A stretch of DNA of 6,666 nt from an uncultured Clostridia bacterium (GCA_904397185.1 CAJFOL010000043.1:1-6666); one strand, 5' to 3'; shown: positions 1 to 5,502, counted from the first letter of the stretch. Made by a program: numbers and translations. The notes: a model not told the origin generated them from the sequence alone.

Positions 1-804
1 ATTGCCACTCTTGATTTAGGACAGATTTCAATATCACTTGATGAATACACATTACCAACACTTAATGTTTCAACAAACAATTCAAGTTATGGGACTGCAA
101 GTTATACGGTTAACGGAATAGAAGGATTTACGTTGACAGCCACACTTAACAACAACACTGAATTTTTAGGCTGGGCGGAGAATACCGAGGACGGCTATGT
201 GGTTTGTGATGTCCCTACTTATACATTCACATATACCGAAGGAATGCCGACAACCTACGTTGCAATGTTTAGAGAACTTGGCTCGCCAGGAAGTTCGTAT
301 TCTTATAATGATGAAACCCATGAAGCCTCGGTTTATATTACGGATAGTGTTGCTCCATCGAAATATGCTGTAGCCTCAACAATAAATAATAATGGAATAA
401 TTTATACTGTCACAGAAATTAATGGTGGACTTGATTCATATTTAGGATCTCAAATTGTGACACTGACTTTCCCATCAACGATATCATCATTTGGGAATTC
501 TTCTGATGGTATGAGTTTTTGTGGTGCTGCTAACTTAGAAACAGTTTATTTCCGTGCAGGATTTAGTGCTTACGAAATTGAACCTGACGGATATGGACAC
601 ACGAATGTCTTTAGTCTATTTATAAACAATGACTACACATATGTTTCTGAATTTATAATAGATAGTGAAGAGTTGTTGAGCCAAATAGAACGCGAAATCG
701 GAACAATGAAGATATTGGCTTCAATTGTAGATGGAACTGTAGCAAGCGGCTGGACTGTTCGTAGTACTGAAGTGATAAATGGTCGAACTTATAATGTATA
801 TTAA
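1..804 (+). CDS. Surface/secreted protein with InlB-like repeat and BspA-like LRR segment, C-terminal part
   Basis: The frame is open from the first base of the window to a TAA at 802-804, so this is the 3' part (267 codons) of a longer gene that starts upstream; a TTG at 133 is internal and not a likely start. Residues about 30-92 look like a divergent InlB B-repeat/Flg_new-type domain: G-x-TLTA..., then EFLGWAEN, then an aromatic YTFTYTEG stretch and TYVAMF. Residues about 150-185 (TLTFPSTISSF ... NLETVYF) look like a BspA-type leucine-rich repeat. The protein is rich in Asn, Ser, Thr and Tyr, as is common in extracellular proteins. Such modules are usually found on cell-surface or secreted proteins used in adhesion; that role is family knowledge, not shown here. 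No LPXTG motif, hydrophobic tail or basic tail is present at the C-terminus, so any anchor must lie in the missing N-terminal part. It converges on the jag operon. Confidence 0.75.
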   Translation: MATLDLGQISISLDEYTLPTLNVSTNNSSYGTASYTVNGIEGFTLTATLNNNTEFLGWAENTEDGYVVCDVPTYTFTYTEGMPTTYVAMFRELGSPGSSYSYNDETHEASVYITDSVAPSKYAVASTINNNGIIYTVTEINGGLDSYLGSQIVTLTFPSTISSFGNSSDGMSFCGAANLETVYFRAGFSAYEIEPDGYGHTNVFSLFINNDYTYVSEFIIDSEELLSQIEREIGTMKILASIVDGTVASGWTVRSTEVINGRTYNVY

Positions 805-854
805 AAAAAACGACTTAGTTACAGAAAGATTAATTTATTTTGATTAAATTCAAC

Positions 855-891
855 AAAAAAGCATGAGCAAAATTAAAACTCATGCTTTTTA
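855..891. terminator. Bidirectional intrinsic terminator
   Basis: Arms AAAAAGCATGAG (856-867) and CTCATGCTTTTT (879-890) form a 12-bp perfect stem with an 11-nt loop. GC-containing pairs sit next to the loop, and A/T runs outside them give a U-tract on either strand. It lies between the convergent surface-protein gene (ends 804) and jag (ends 909), so it can end both transcripts. It also marks the end of the rpmH-jag operon: no gene follows jag on the minus strand within it. Confidence 0.85.
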
Positions 892-908
892 TTTAGCTAA
901 TAGTAGTT

Positions 909-1748
909 TTATTCTTCTCCTTTAGGGAAGATAATTACATATCTGTGCGGTTCGGTACCTTTTGAAAGTGTTGTAACTCGCTCGTCTTCTGCAAGGGCGG
1001 TGTGTATAACTCTTCGTTCTGCTGGTGTCATTGGGTTGAGTTTCATATATCGTCCAGTCTTTGCGACCTTGTTTGCAGTACGTTTGGCAAGTTCTGTTAA
1101 ACTTTGTGCTCTTTTTTCTCTAAAACTGCCTATATCCAAAAGAATTTTCTTGTTGTCCTTGCCATTCATTATTGACAAAAGTCTATTGATTGCATAGTAG
1201 CCTTCTCCACGATGCCCGATTATCTCACCCATATCATCGCCATCGACTGAAATATGTCTATATTTTTCGTCTTCTTGGTCGTCAATGTTTACTTCTTTGC
1301 CGAGTACTTTAAAGAAACCTTCAAGAAACTCTTTTGGGTCGACAACTTTGCCCTGTTCTATTTCTTTTACAGATGCAACACTTTCCACATTTGTTTCGGT
1401 TTTTGCATCTTCCTTAGGCTCTCCTGTTGCCTTTCTTTTTTTAGTAGCAGTTTCAGCAAGACCAACTTGTTGTTTTTGTGCTGTATTTTCTTTTTTTATT
1501 TCTACGTCCTTTGCTTTGGCTTTAACTTCGATTTGTTTTTCCTCACTTGCACTCTTTTTAATCTCATCTATCTTTTGATATTTAGGTAAAGCATCATCTG
1601 AAATTGTGACCAAGACTTTTGCTTTTTTGAAAAGCCCACCTTCATTTATTATTTTGATATCAACGTCTTCACGTGATGCTTTAAGTTCAAAAAGTGCATT
1701 TTCAATAGCCTTTTCAATATTTTTTCCTGTACCTTCTGCAGATATCAT
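909..1748 (-). CDS. jag: Jag/KhpB (EloR/SpoIIIJ-associated) RNA-binding protein
   Basis: Cytoplasmic RNA-binding protein of the Jag/KhpB/EloR family, which in Gram-positive bacteria binds RNA and influences cell elongation and division; its gene usually follows yidC, as here. Three parts are visible in 279 aa. A Jag-N domain spans about 1-50 (GTGKNIEKAIENALFEL ... GGLFKKAKV). A long Lys/Glu/Ala/Thr-rich, probably disordered linker spans about 52-135. The C-terminal KH-R3H pair follows: KH about 138-215 with the GxxG loop G178-H-R-G181, and R3H about 216-279 with R245-x3-H249 in LNPMTPAERRVIH. An ATG at 1760 would add four residues (MGGI), but its own bases form the GGGAGG Shine-Dalgarno for the ATG at 1748 and it has no SD of its own, so 1748 is preferred. 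It is the last gene of the operon, 41 bp after yidC and followed by a terminator. Confidence 0.93.
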   Translation of the reverse strand: MISAEGTGKNIEKAIENALFELKASREDVDIKIINEGGLFKKAKVLVTISDDALPKYQKIDEIKKSASEEKQIEVKAKAKDVEIKKENTAQKQQVGLAETATKKRKATGEPKEDAKTETNVESVASVKEIEQGKVVDPKEFLEGFFKVLGKEVNIDDQEDEKYRHISVDGDDMGEIIGHRGEGYYAINRLLSIMNGKDNKKILLDIGSFREKRAQSLTELAKRTANKVAKTGRYMKLNPMTPAERRVIHTALAEDERVTTLSKGTEPHRYVIIFPKGEE

Positions 1749-1789
1749 AATTCCTCCCATTTTTATTTTTATCTAATTTTAGTATTTTA

Positions 1790-3244
1790 TTAAAATTTTC
1801 TTGAGTAATCTACCATATTTTGTGCTTCTTCTTTTGCTTTTTTATTGTTTGTGAGTTTATCAACAATGTAAAGTTGAAGAGGTAGTAATATGGTTGAGAC
1901 TATTTGCCCAGTCAACATATATATAGCGAACACACTGCTATAGAATAGTGCAAACAAGCCGAGCAGTACTGGTATTAAAATTGGCATCCATTTCATCATG
2001 CCCTTTGCCTTAACGTTCTCTTTTCCTAACTTTTTGTTTCTTCTCTTGGTGTGAAGATTGTTTAAAAATACACTAAGCGAAGAAATTAAGATACATAGTA
2101 TAGGTAAGATATAGTATCCGTTAACTCGACCTCTTAAGTCATTTAAGTCATTCATGAAAGCATTATAGACATTTTGTTCCCTTGCTTCAAAACCGCCTAC
2201 TTGGGCTGATAATGTATCATAAGACATGATTGATTGAACAGTAGGTGAGTCGGCGAGCCAGAAATTTTCTATCCAAAGGAAACTATCCTTATCTATGTCA
2301 TAGACTTGAGTGACATGGTCCATAGCAATATATTGGACGGCAGTTGATAGGTAAAGAGATGTGTAAGTAGGATTGCCTAAATCATCTAAAACTGGATTGC
2401 CTTCGTCATCAAGAATAGGCTGATAATTTTCAACGAGAACAACTTCTTTTGAGCCTTCTTCATCGCCTTCGTTATAGATAGGGAAGAAGTTGTTGATAAG
2501 TGAGATGATGTAGTCATTGTTTGTAACCGCTGTCGTAGTCGTTACTGTCTGTCCGTCTACTACCCTTGTTGTTGTGTCAAAATGTCCAAAATCTGTCATA
2601 TATGGGCTTGTTTGAAGTATGCTGTACATTCGTTTACCATTTTCATCAAGCACATATTCATCATCTTCGACCTGATATTTTACAAGCGATATTGTCTGTT
2701 CGTCATCGCTGACAATTATGCCTAAATTTTGGTAGTCTACGAAATCTTCAAGTTTCAAACTTTCCGGACTTTCGCCAAGGTATTCTTGAATGACATTTAA
2801 TGAATTCGCATAATTGTTTTTTAAGTTGTTATAACTCAAATAAGTATTGTGACTTGCCATTGAGTTTAACCCACTGAGTAAAGTGAAGAAGACCAGCATA
2901 TTGAGTGCCATTATAAGGAAAGTCGCAAGACAGCCCATATAATAGGACCTATTCATATACTTTCGGTAGACTTCATTTGATTTTTGGTTCATTACTTCAG
3001 GTGATTTTTCGTATTTTGCCCTGATTTTATCAAGTTCTGGTTGCATATTCGCTTGAATAGCATTCATTTTTTGTTGGTTGTATTTTGAATATGTATCAAT
3101 TATAGCCCATATCACTCTTATAACAACTGTCAAAAAGATGACTGCCAAGACGTAGTTGCCTGTAACACCAGTAAATGCACCAATAATTGTTTCCCAAAAA
3201 CCAGTAGGTTGGCTCACAGCAAGCAAATTGCTTAAAATAGCCAT
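1790..3244 (-). CDS. yidC: YidC/Oxa1/SpoIIIJ membrane protein insertase with large extracytoplasmic insertion
   Basis: Inserts proteins into the cytoplasmic membrane, alone or with SecYEG. The family core is clear: first core helix about 30-50 with the groove arginine R43 (VVIRVIW); a charged cytoplasmic coiled-coil hairpin about 51-100 (QQKMNAIQANMQPELDKIR); second helix about 104-126; the conserved FLWIENFWLADSP motif at about 322-334; third helix about 377-395; a basic cytoplasmic loop about 398-418; and two closing helices about 419-463. At 484 aa it is much longer than typical Gram-positive YidC (about 250-290 aa). The excess is about 190 residues (127-320), acidic and rich in Tyr/Asn/Thr, between helix 2 and the FLW motif, on the outer face. 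It contains a short repeat (VLDDLGNP after ILDDEGNP). No lipobox signal peptide is seen. AGGAG lies 7 nt before the ATG, inside yidD, and the start overlaps the yidD end by 13 bp. Confidence 0.93.
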   Translation of the reverse strand: MAILSNLLAVSQPTGFWETIIGAFTGVTGNYVLAVIFLTVVIRVIWAIIDTYSKYNQQKMNAIQANMQPELDKIRAKYEKSPEVMNQKSNEVYRKYMNRSYYMGCLATFLIMALNMLVFFTLLSGLNSMASHNTYLSYNNLKNNYANSLNVIQEYLGESPESLKLEDFVDYQNLGIIVSDDEQTISLVKYQVEDDEYVLDENGKRMYSILQTSPYMTDFGHFDTTTRVVDGQTVTTTTAVTNNDYIISLINNFFPIYNEGDEEGSKEVVLVENYQPILDDEGNPVLDDLGNPTYTSLYLSTAVQYIAMDHVTQVYDIDKDSFLWIENFWLADSPTVQSIMSYDTLSAQVGGFEAREQNVYNAFMNDLNDLRGRVNGYYILPILCILISSLSVFLNNLHTKRRNKKLGKENVKAKGMMKWMPILIPVLLGLFALFYSSVFAIYMLTGQIVSTILLPLQLYIVDKLTNNKKAKEEAQNMVDYSRKF

Positions 3245-3495
3245 TTAATATCTCCTTTAATATTGATAGGAAGTGGGTCGTAACCATAGTTTTTATAGAA
3301 AGGGTTACATCTAAAAATTCGCTTTGTGCCTATCCACACACCCTTAAGTCCAAAATTTTCAATAGCCTCCAGCATATATGATGAACAGGTGGGATAATAT
3401 CGGCAGGTGTGCGGGATCAAAGGTGAAAGACAATATTTATAAAAATAAACAGGCAATTTTAGGATGGTTCTAAAAACTTTTTTGATTTTCATCAT
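3232..3495 (-). CDS. yidD: YidD membrane protein insertion efficiency factor
   Basis: Small (87 aa) membrane-associated protein thought to help YidC insert proteins. The family signature is nearly complete: LSPLIPHTCRYYPTCSSYMLEAIENFG (residues about 23-49), a following G-x-x-x-G-x-KRIFRCNPF (about 51-65) and GYDPLP (about 71-76). Cysteines are at 22, 31, 37 and 63. The N-terminal part is hydrophobic and basic (KKVFRTILKLPVYFYKY), suggesting an amphipathic membrane-binding helix. Two adjacent ATG codons (3495, 3492) could start it; neither has a recognisable Shine-Dalgarno. The gene begins inside the 3' end of rnpA (26-bp overlap) and ends inside yidC (13-bp overlap), so its translation is probably coupled to rnpA. 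Confidence 0.93.
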   Translation of the reverse strand: MMKIKKVFRTILKLPVYFYKYCLSPLIPHTCRYYPTCSSYMLEAIENFGLKGVWIGTKRIFRCNPFYKNYGYDPLPINIKGDIKWLF

Positions 3496-3841
3496 ATCGT
3501 TTAAAAAGTTTTTTCAGCTGACTCACAAGTTCAGAGTAACTTAACTCGCTTGCACCGTTTTTTGCCTGTAAAATATAGTTGTGATTGTCTAAAGCAAGGT
3601 TGTTAAGGCGGATAATTTCTTTCAATCTTCGCCTTAGCAGATTGCGTTTATTTGCTTTGCCTTCCTTTTTGGAGATAGAGTACCCTATTTTGTAAGTTTT
3701 ATATTTACTTTTCACGACATAGAGTGTGAAGTTTTTGGTGTGTACCCTCTCTCCCTTTTTAAAGATGTAATTAAACTGATTATTTTTTTTTAATCTATGG
3801 TCAATTTTCTTGTCTTTATGCTGATAGTTTTTTTCTTCCAC
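3470..3841 (-). CDS. rnpA: Ribonuclease P protein component
   Basis: Protein subunit of RNase P, which with the catalytic RNA removes 5' leaders from pre-tRNAs. The 123-aa product has the family layout: N-terminal HRLKKNNQFNYIFKKG (residues about 15-30), a central strand region (NFTLYVVKS, KIGYSISKKEGKA) and the basic helix KRNLLRRRLKEIIR (about 65-78) matching the usual RNRxKRxLRE motif. The second arginine of that motif is leucine here (R66-N67-L68). The only usable start is the GTG at 3841, because an in-frame TGA lies five codons upstream. This start is inside rpmH and gives a 26-bp overlap. No strong SD is seen, only a purine-rich AAGAAGAAGAAATC before the GTG. The N-terminal extension before HRLKK is Lys-rich, as in many RnpA proteins. 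Confidence 0.93.
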   Translation of the reverse strand: MEEKNYQHKDKKIDHRLKKNNQFNYIFKKGERVHTKNFTLYVVKSKYKTYKIGYSISKKEGKANKRNLLRRRLKEIIRLNNLALDNHNYILQAKNGASELSYSELVSQLKKLFKRYDENQKSF

Positions 3842-3950
3842 GATTTCTTCTTCTTTTCAAAACGTTTCTTCCGCCATTAGTTCTCATTCTTTCTCTAAAA
3901 CCATGAACTTTGCTTCTTTGTCTTTTCTTTGGCTGATAAGTTCTTTTCAT
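3816..3950 (-). CDS. rpmH: 50S ribosomal protein L34
   Basis: Large-subunit ribosomal protein L34, too short for ordinary ORF lists. Translating the minus strand from the ATG at 3950 gives 44 residues, the usual bacterial length. They begin MKRTYQPKKRQRSKVHGFRE, continue RMRTNGGRNVLKRRR, and end NRGRKKLSA before a TAA at 3818-3816. The signature KRTYQP and the HGFRxRMxTxxGRxVLxxRRxxGRxxLSA pattern are complete. AGGAGG lies 7 nt before the start. It is the first gene of the operon, directly behind a consensus promoter, and its last 26 bp overlap the rnpA start. dnaA, the usual divergent neighbour of rpmH at the replication origin, is absent. Confidence 0.97.
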   Translation of the reverse strand: MKRTYQPKKRQRSKVHGFRERMRTNGGRNVLKRRRNRGRKKLSA

Positions 3951-3984
3951 TGTAGTGCCTCCTTTTAAAATAAGTAACTAACTA

Positions 3985-4013
3985 ATTATAATTAATAAAT
4001 TAACTTTTGTCAA
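3985..4013 (-). promoter_or_regulatory. Sigma-A-type promoter of the rpmH operon
   Basis: On the minus strand, TTGACA (4013-4008) is followed by exactly 17 bp and TATAAT (3990-3985), a perfect match to the housekeeping consensus. The expected start is near 3978, giving a leader of about 27 nt that contains the AGGAGG of rpmH. No other good promoter is seen between here and jag, so all five genes are probably transcribed from it. Confidence 0.88.
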
Positions 4014-4074
4014 TTATAAAATATCATTTTAATAGAAGAAAATTGTAATAAAGCCAAAAAAAAGAAAAAATTTC

Positions 4075-4103
4075 TTGACAAATGGGTGAATATTGTATAT
4101 AAT
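4075..4103 (+). promoter_or_regulatory. Sigma-A-type promoter of tRNA-Met
   Basis: TTGACA (4075-4080), a 17-bp spacer and TATAAT (4098-4103) form a second perfect consensus promoter, facing away from the rpmH promoter with 61 bp between the two -35 boxes. The expected transcription start is near 4110, about 13 nt before the tRNA. A-rich sequence upstream of the -35 (4056-4070) could act as an UP element, as at many stable-RNA promoters. Confidence 0.9.
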
Positions 4104-4104
4104 C

Positions 4105-4119
4105 ATCTAGTAACTAGAT
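4105..4119. repeat. 15-nt palindrome at the tRNA promoter start site
   Basis: ATCTAGT-A-ACTAGAT is a perfect inverted repeat with 7-bp arms and one central base. It begins one base after the -10 box and covers the expected transcription start. It could be an operator-like site, or a 5' hairpin in the pre-tRNA leader if transcription starts early enough. Function is not shown. Confidence 0.6.
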
Positions 4120-4122
4120 TAA

Positions 4123-4199
4123 GGCAGCATAGCTCAGCTGGCTAGAGCGCAAGATTCATACTCTTGAGGTCACTGGTTCGAGACCAGTTGCTGCTACCA
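4123..4199 (+). tRNA. tRNA-Met(CAU), elongator type
   Basis: A complete 77-nt cloverleaf with encoded CCA. Acceptor GGCAGCA (4123-4129) pairs with TGCTGCT (4189-4195), with G1-U72 as a wobble. The D stem is GCTC/GAGC (4132-4135, 4145-4148). The anticodon stem is CAAGA/TCTTG with loop TTCATAC, anticodon CAU at 4157-4159. The variable loop is AGGTC. The T stem ACTGG/CCAGT encloses TTCGAGA. A73 and CCA (4197-4199) follow. It lacks the C1-A72 mismatch and the GGG/CCC anticodon stem of initiator tRNA, and its D arm and loop sequence are very like Gram-positive elongator tRNA-Met. The CAU-anticodon tRNA-Ile (lysidine) is the alternative, judged less likely. A strong promoter precedes it. The transcript probably continues to the terminator at 4345-4393. 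Confidence 0.94.
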
Positions 4200-4335
4200 A
4201 ATTTAAAAAGAGATAATGGCATAAAATAATTTAATATGAACGTAGAGATAGTTGGTCTCGAACCAGTGAAACTGGTGAGTCGGGGTCCCTAATATATTAT
4301 TTTTGGGGAGATGGGACCAGTTGCTGCTACCAAAT
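4182..4335 (+). repeat. Partial duplication of the tRNA 3' end with inverted T-arm copy
   Basis: The last 21 nt of the tRNA region (4182-4202: end of T loop, 3' T-stem strand, 3' acceptor strand, ACCA, AAT) recur exactly at 4315-4335, 133 bp downstream. Between them, 4253-4269 is a perfect 17-nt reverse complement of the T arm (4170-4186). Two more stems follow: ACCAGT-GAA-ACTGGT (4262-4276) and GGTCCC/GGGACC (4284-4289, 4313-4318). No 5' half of a second tRNA is present, so this is not a second tRNA gene. It could be the footprint of an element integrated at the tRNA 3' end, a template-switch duplication, or a structured trailer RNA. The 112 bp between the two 21-nt copies are otherwise unrecognised. 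Confidence 0.85.
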
Positions 4336-4344
4336 GAAAAAATT

Positions 4345-4393
4345 GCACTCATGCTTATTGCTCTGCTAATGCGAAGTGTATGAGTGTTTTTTA
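4345..4393 (+). terminator. Intrinsic terminator after the tRNA transcript
   Basis: CACTCAT (4346-4352) pairs perfectly with ATGAGTG (4380-4386), the latter followed directly by TTTTTT (4387-4392). The 27-nt apical part can form further short pairs. It would end the transcript started at 4110, giving a primary RNA of about 280 nt that includes the tRNA and the duplicated 3' end. Confidence 0.75.
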
Positions 4394-4431
4394 TTGTAAA
4401 ATTATAAATTTAATTTCTTAAGGTAAAAACT

Positions 4432-4701
4432 ATGATACATTCTTTATCAGGTGGGGTATTAAATACTCATGGCAAACATGACTATGCGAAAGTAAAAATG
4501 TTAGATGGTGAAAAGATAGGTGAAACATTGTGGTTTGTTTCTAACTTGCCAGAACTTAAAATCGGTGACAAGGTTAAAGTTGAGGGGCTATCTTATGATT
4601 ATGCAACTGGCGAAGTGATAAGGATAGATAGAAACGTTGACGAGTTTTCTTTTCCAATTTCTTATAAGAGGATGAAAAAAATTGTTGAAATATTAAAATA
4701 A
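4432..4701 (+). CDS. Small conserved-looking protein of unknown function (possible beta-barrel)
   Basis: An 89-aa protein I cannot assign to a named family. It opens MIHSLSGGVLN, has YAKVKMLDG and LWFVSNLPELKIGDKVKVEG (residues about 34-53), then GEVIRIDRNVDEFSFPIS and a basic C-terminal helix KRMKKIVEILK. The alternating hydrophobic pattern with a G-D-K-V-x-V turn and a later G-x-V-x-R-I-D strand suggests a small OB- or SH3-like beta barrel, an inference from pattern only. No signal peptide or membrane helix is seen, so it is probably cytoplasmic. The start ATG has only a weak AAGG at 4420-4423, 8 nt away. No clear promoter is visible between the preceding terminator and the start, so it may depend on read-through or on a weak TATAAA-like element near 4403. 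It ends at a hairpin shared with the convergent pflA. Confidence 0.65.
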   Translation: MIHSLSGGVLNTHGKHDYAKVKMLDGEKIGETLWFVSNLPELKIGDKVKVEGLSYDYATGEVIRIDRNVDEFSFPISYKRMKKIVEILK

Positions 4702-4719
4702 GACACATTTAACAAAAAA

Positions 4720-4745
4720 AGTGATTATAACATCACTAATTTTTT
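4720..4745. terminator. Bidirectional terminator between convergent genes, overlapping the pflA stop
   Basis: AGTGAT (4720-4725) and ATCACT (4732-4737) form a 6-bp stem with a 6-nt loop. Read on the minus strand the stem is followed by a run of seven T, a good terminator for pflA; its 5' arm includes two bases of the pflA stop codon TAG (4738-4736). On the plus strand the tail is AATTTTTT, somewhat weaker, serving the 4432-4701 gene. Confidence 0.75.
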
Positions 4746-5458
4746 AAGTTTGAAATTAATTTTATTTCTAGTTTTTTGCATTTTTGTTCGTCCATATCTG
4801 GGACACCCTCAAGGCGATATTTAATGCCTAGGTCGCCATATTTATGAACACCTATTGTTTTGTATGGTAAAAGTTCGACCTTTTCAACATTTTTTATTTT
4901 TTTAATAAATTCGCTTAGATTTTGTATATTTTCTTCAGTGTCATTAAGATTAGGAACAATCACCTGTCTTAACCAAAGCCTTTTATTTAATCTTTGGCAA
5001 TCCTCTAAGAATTTGTTAAAAAATTTCATTGGTTTGCCTGTCAACTTTTTGTAATCTTCTTCTTTAACCGCCTTTATATCAAGTATAACAAGATCTACAA
5101 GCGACAATATTTCGTCATATTCGCCAAAACCCACTCCAGCAGTATCAAGTGCGGTGTTTATAGAATTTTCTTTGCATAGTTTAAGACATTCTAGCAAAAA
5201 TCTAGGCTGAAGAAGTGGCTCGCCTCCTGAGAATGTGATTCCACCAACATTGCCGTAATAACTTTTAAAACGTTTTACCTTGTCAATCAGTTGTTTAGGG
5301 GTGATTTGGATGCATTTTTTATCCTTATCCCATGTTTCGGGGTTGTGGCAATATAGGCAACGTAGTTGGCAACCTTGCATAAACACTACATATCTTATTC
5401 CTGGACCATCCACCAGCCCCATGCTTTCTTCGCTGTTAATATTTCCGTAAATTTCCAT
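4736..5458 (-). CDS. pflA: Pyruvate formate-lyase activating enzyme (radical SAM)
   Basis: Radical SAM glycyl-radical-enzyme activase, 240 aa, the usual PflA length. It uses a [4Fe-4S] cluster and S-adenosylmethionine to place the glycyl radical on pyruvate formate-lyase, which makes formate and acetyl-CoA in anaerobic fermentation. Visible motifs are VDGPGIRYVVFMQGC, the cluster motif C30-x3-C34-x2-C37 (CQLRCLYCHNPETW), SGGEP at 77-81 for SAM binding, a later ALDTAG and a VDLVILDIKA strand, and LRQVIVPNLND. There is no extra ferredoxin-like two-cluster insert, which favours PflA over activases of other glycyl-radical enzymes. Substrate choice remains inferred because no pfl gene is in the window. 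The ATG at 5458 starts the conserved part; a TTG at 5476 would add six residues but overlaps the TATAAT. Neither start has a Shine-Dalgarno. It lies 44 bp after the sigma-like gene with no terminator between. Confidence 0.92.
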   Translation of the reverse strand: MEIYGNINSEESMGLVDGPGIRYVVFMQGCQLRCLYCHNPETWDKDKKCIQITPKQLIDKVKRFKSYYGNVGGITFSGGEPLLQPRFLLECLKLCKENSINTALDTAGVGFGEYDEILSLVDLVILDIKAVKEEDYKKLTGKPMKFFNKFLEDCQRLNKRLWLRQVIVPNLNDTEENIQNLSEFIKKIKNVEKVELLPYKTIGVHKYGDLGIKYRLEGVPDMDEQKCKKLEIKLISNLKN

Positions 5459-5465
5459 AATTTTG

Positions 5466-5494
5466 ATTATACACAATTATATTTAAATTGCAAA
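5466..5494 (-). promoter_or_regulatory. Possible pflA promoter giving a leaderless mRNA
   Basis: On the minus strand, TATAAT (5471-5466) ends seven bases before the pflA ATG at 5458. TTTGCA (5494-5489; 4 of 6 to TTGACA) lies 17 bp upstream. The expected transcription start therefore falls at or next to the A of the ATG. The -35 match is modest and the area is AT-rich, so the promoter is a proposal; pflA may instead, or also, be read from the sigma-like gene's promoter. Confidence 0.45.
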
Positions 5495-5502
5495 ATAAAT
5501 AT

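Noticed and set aside
1000..1589. Open frames antisense to jag
   Set aside because: The minus-strand jag domains are unmistakable and the antisense translations are low-complexity Phe/Ser/Leu strings without ribosome binding sites.
3096..3287. 63-codon frame overlapping the yidD/yidC junction in the third minus frame
   Set aside because: Fully covered by two well-supported genes in other frames.
3330..3339. TATCCACAC resembling a DnaA box (8 of 9 with the preceding base)
   Set aside because: A single copy inside the conserved coding sequence of yidD, with no cluster and no AT-rich unwinding element linked to it.
4236..4292. 18-codon frame with ATG (contains GLEPVKLVSRGP)
   Set aside because: It runs through the antisense T-arm copy; GLEP is the typical spurious translation of an antisense tRNA T arm, and no ribosome binding site is near.
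4203..4335. Second tRNA gene or tRNA pseudogene
   Set aside because: Only the 3' acceptor and T-stem strands are present; no matching 5' acceptor, D arm or anticodon arm can be found on either strand.
4203..4393. T-box riboswitch controlling the 4432 gene
   Set aside because: No T-box sequence, no specifier hairpin, and the gene downstream is not an amino-acid-related gene; the tRNA is the evident product.
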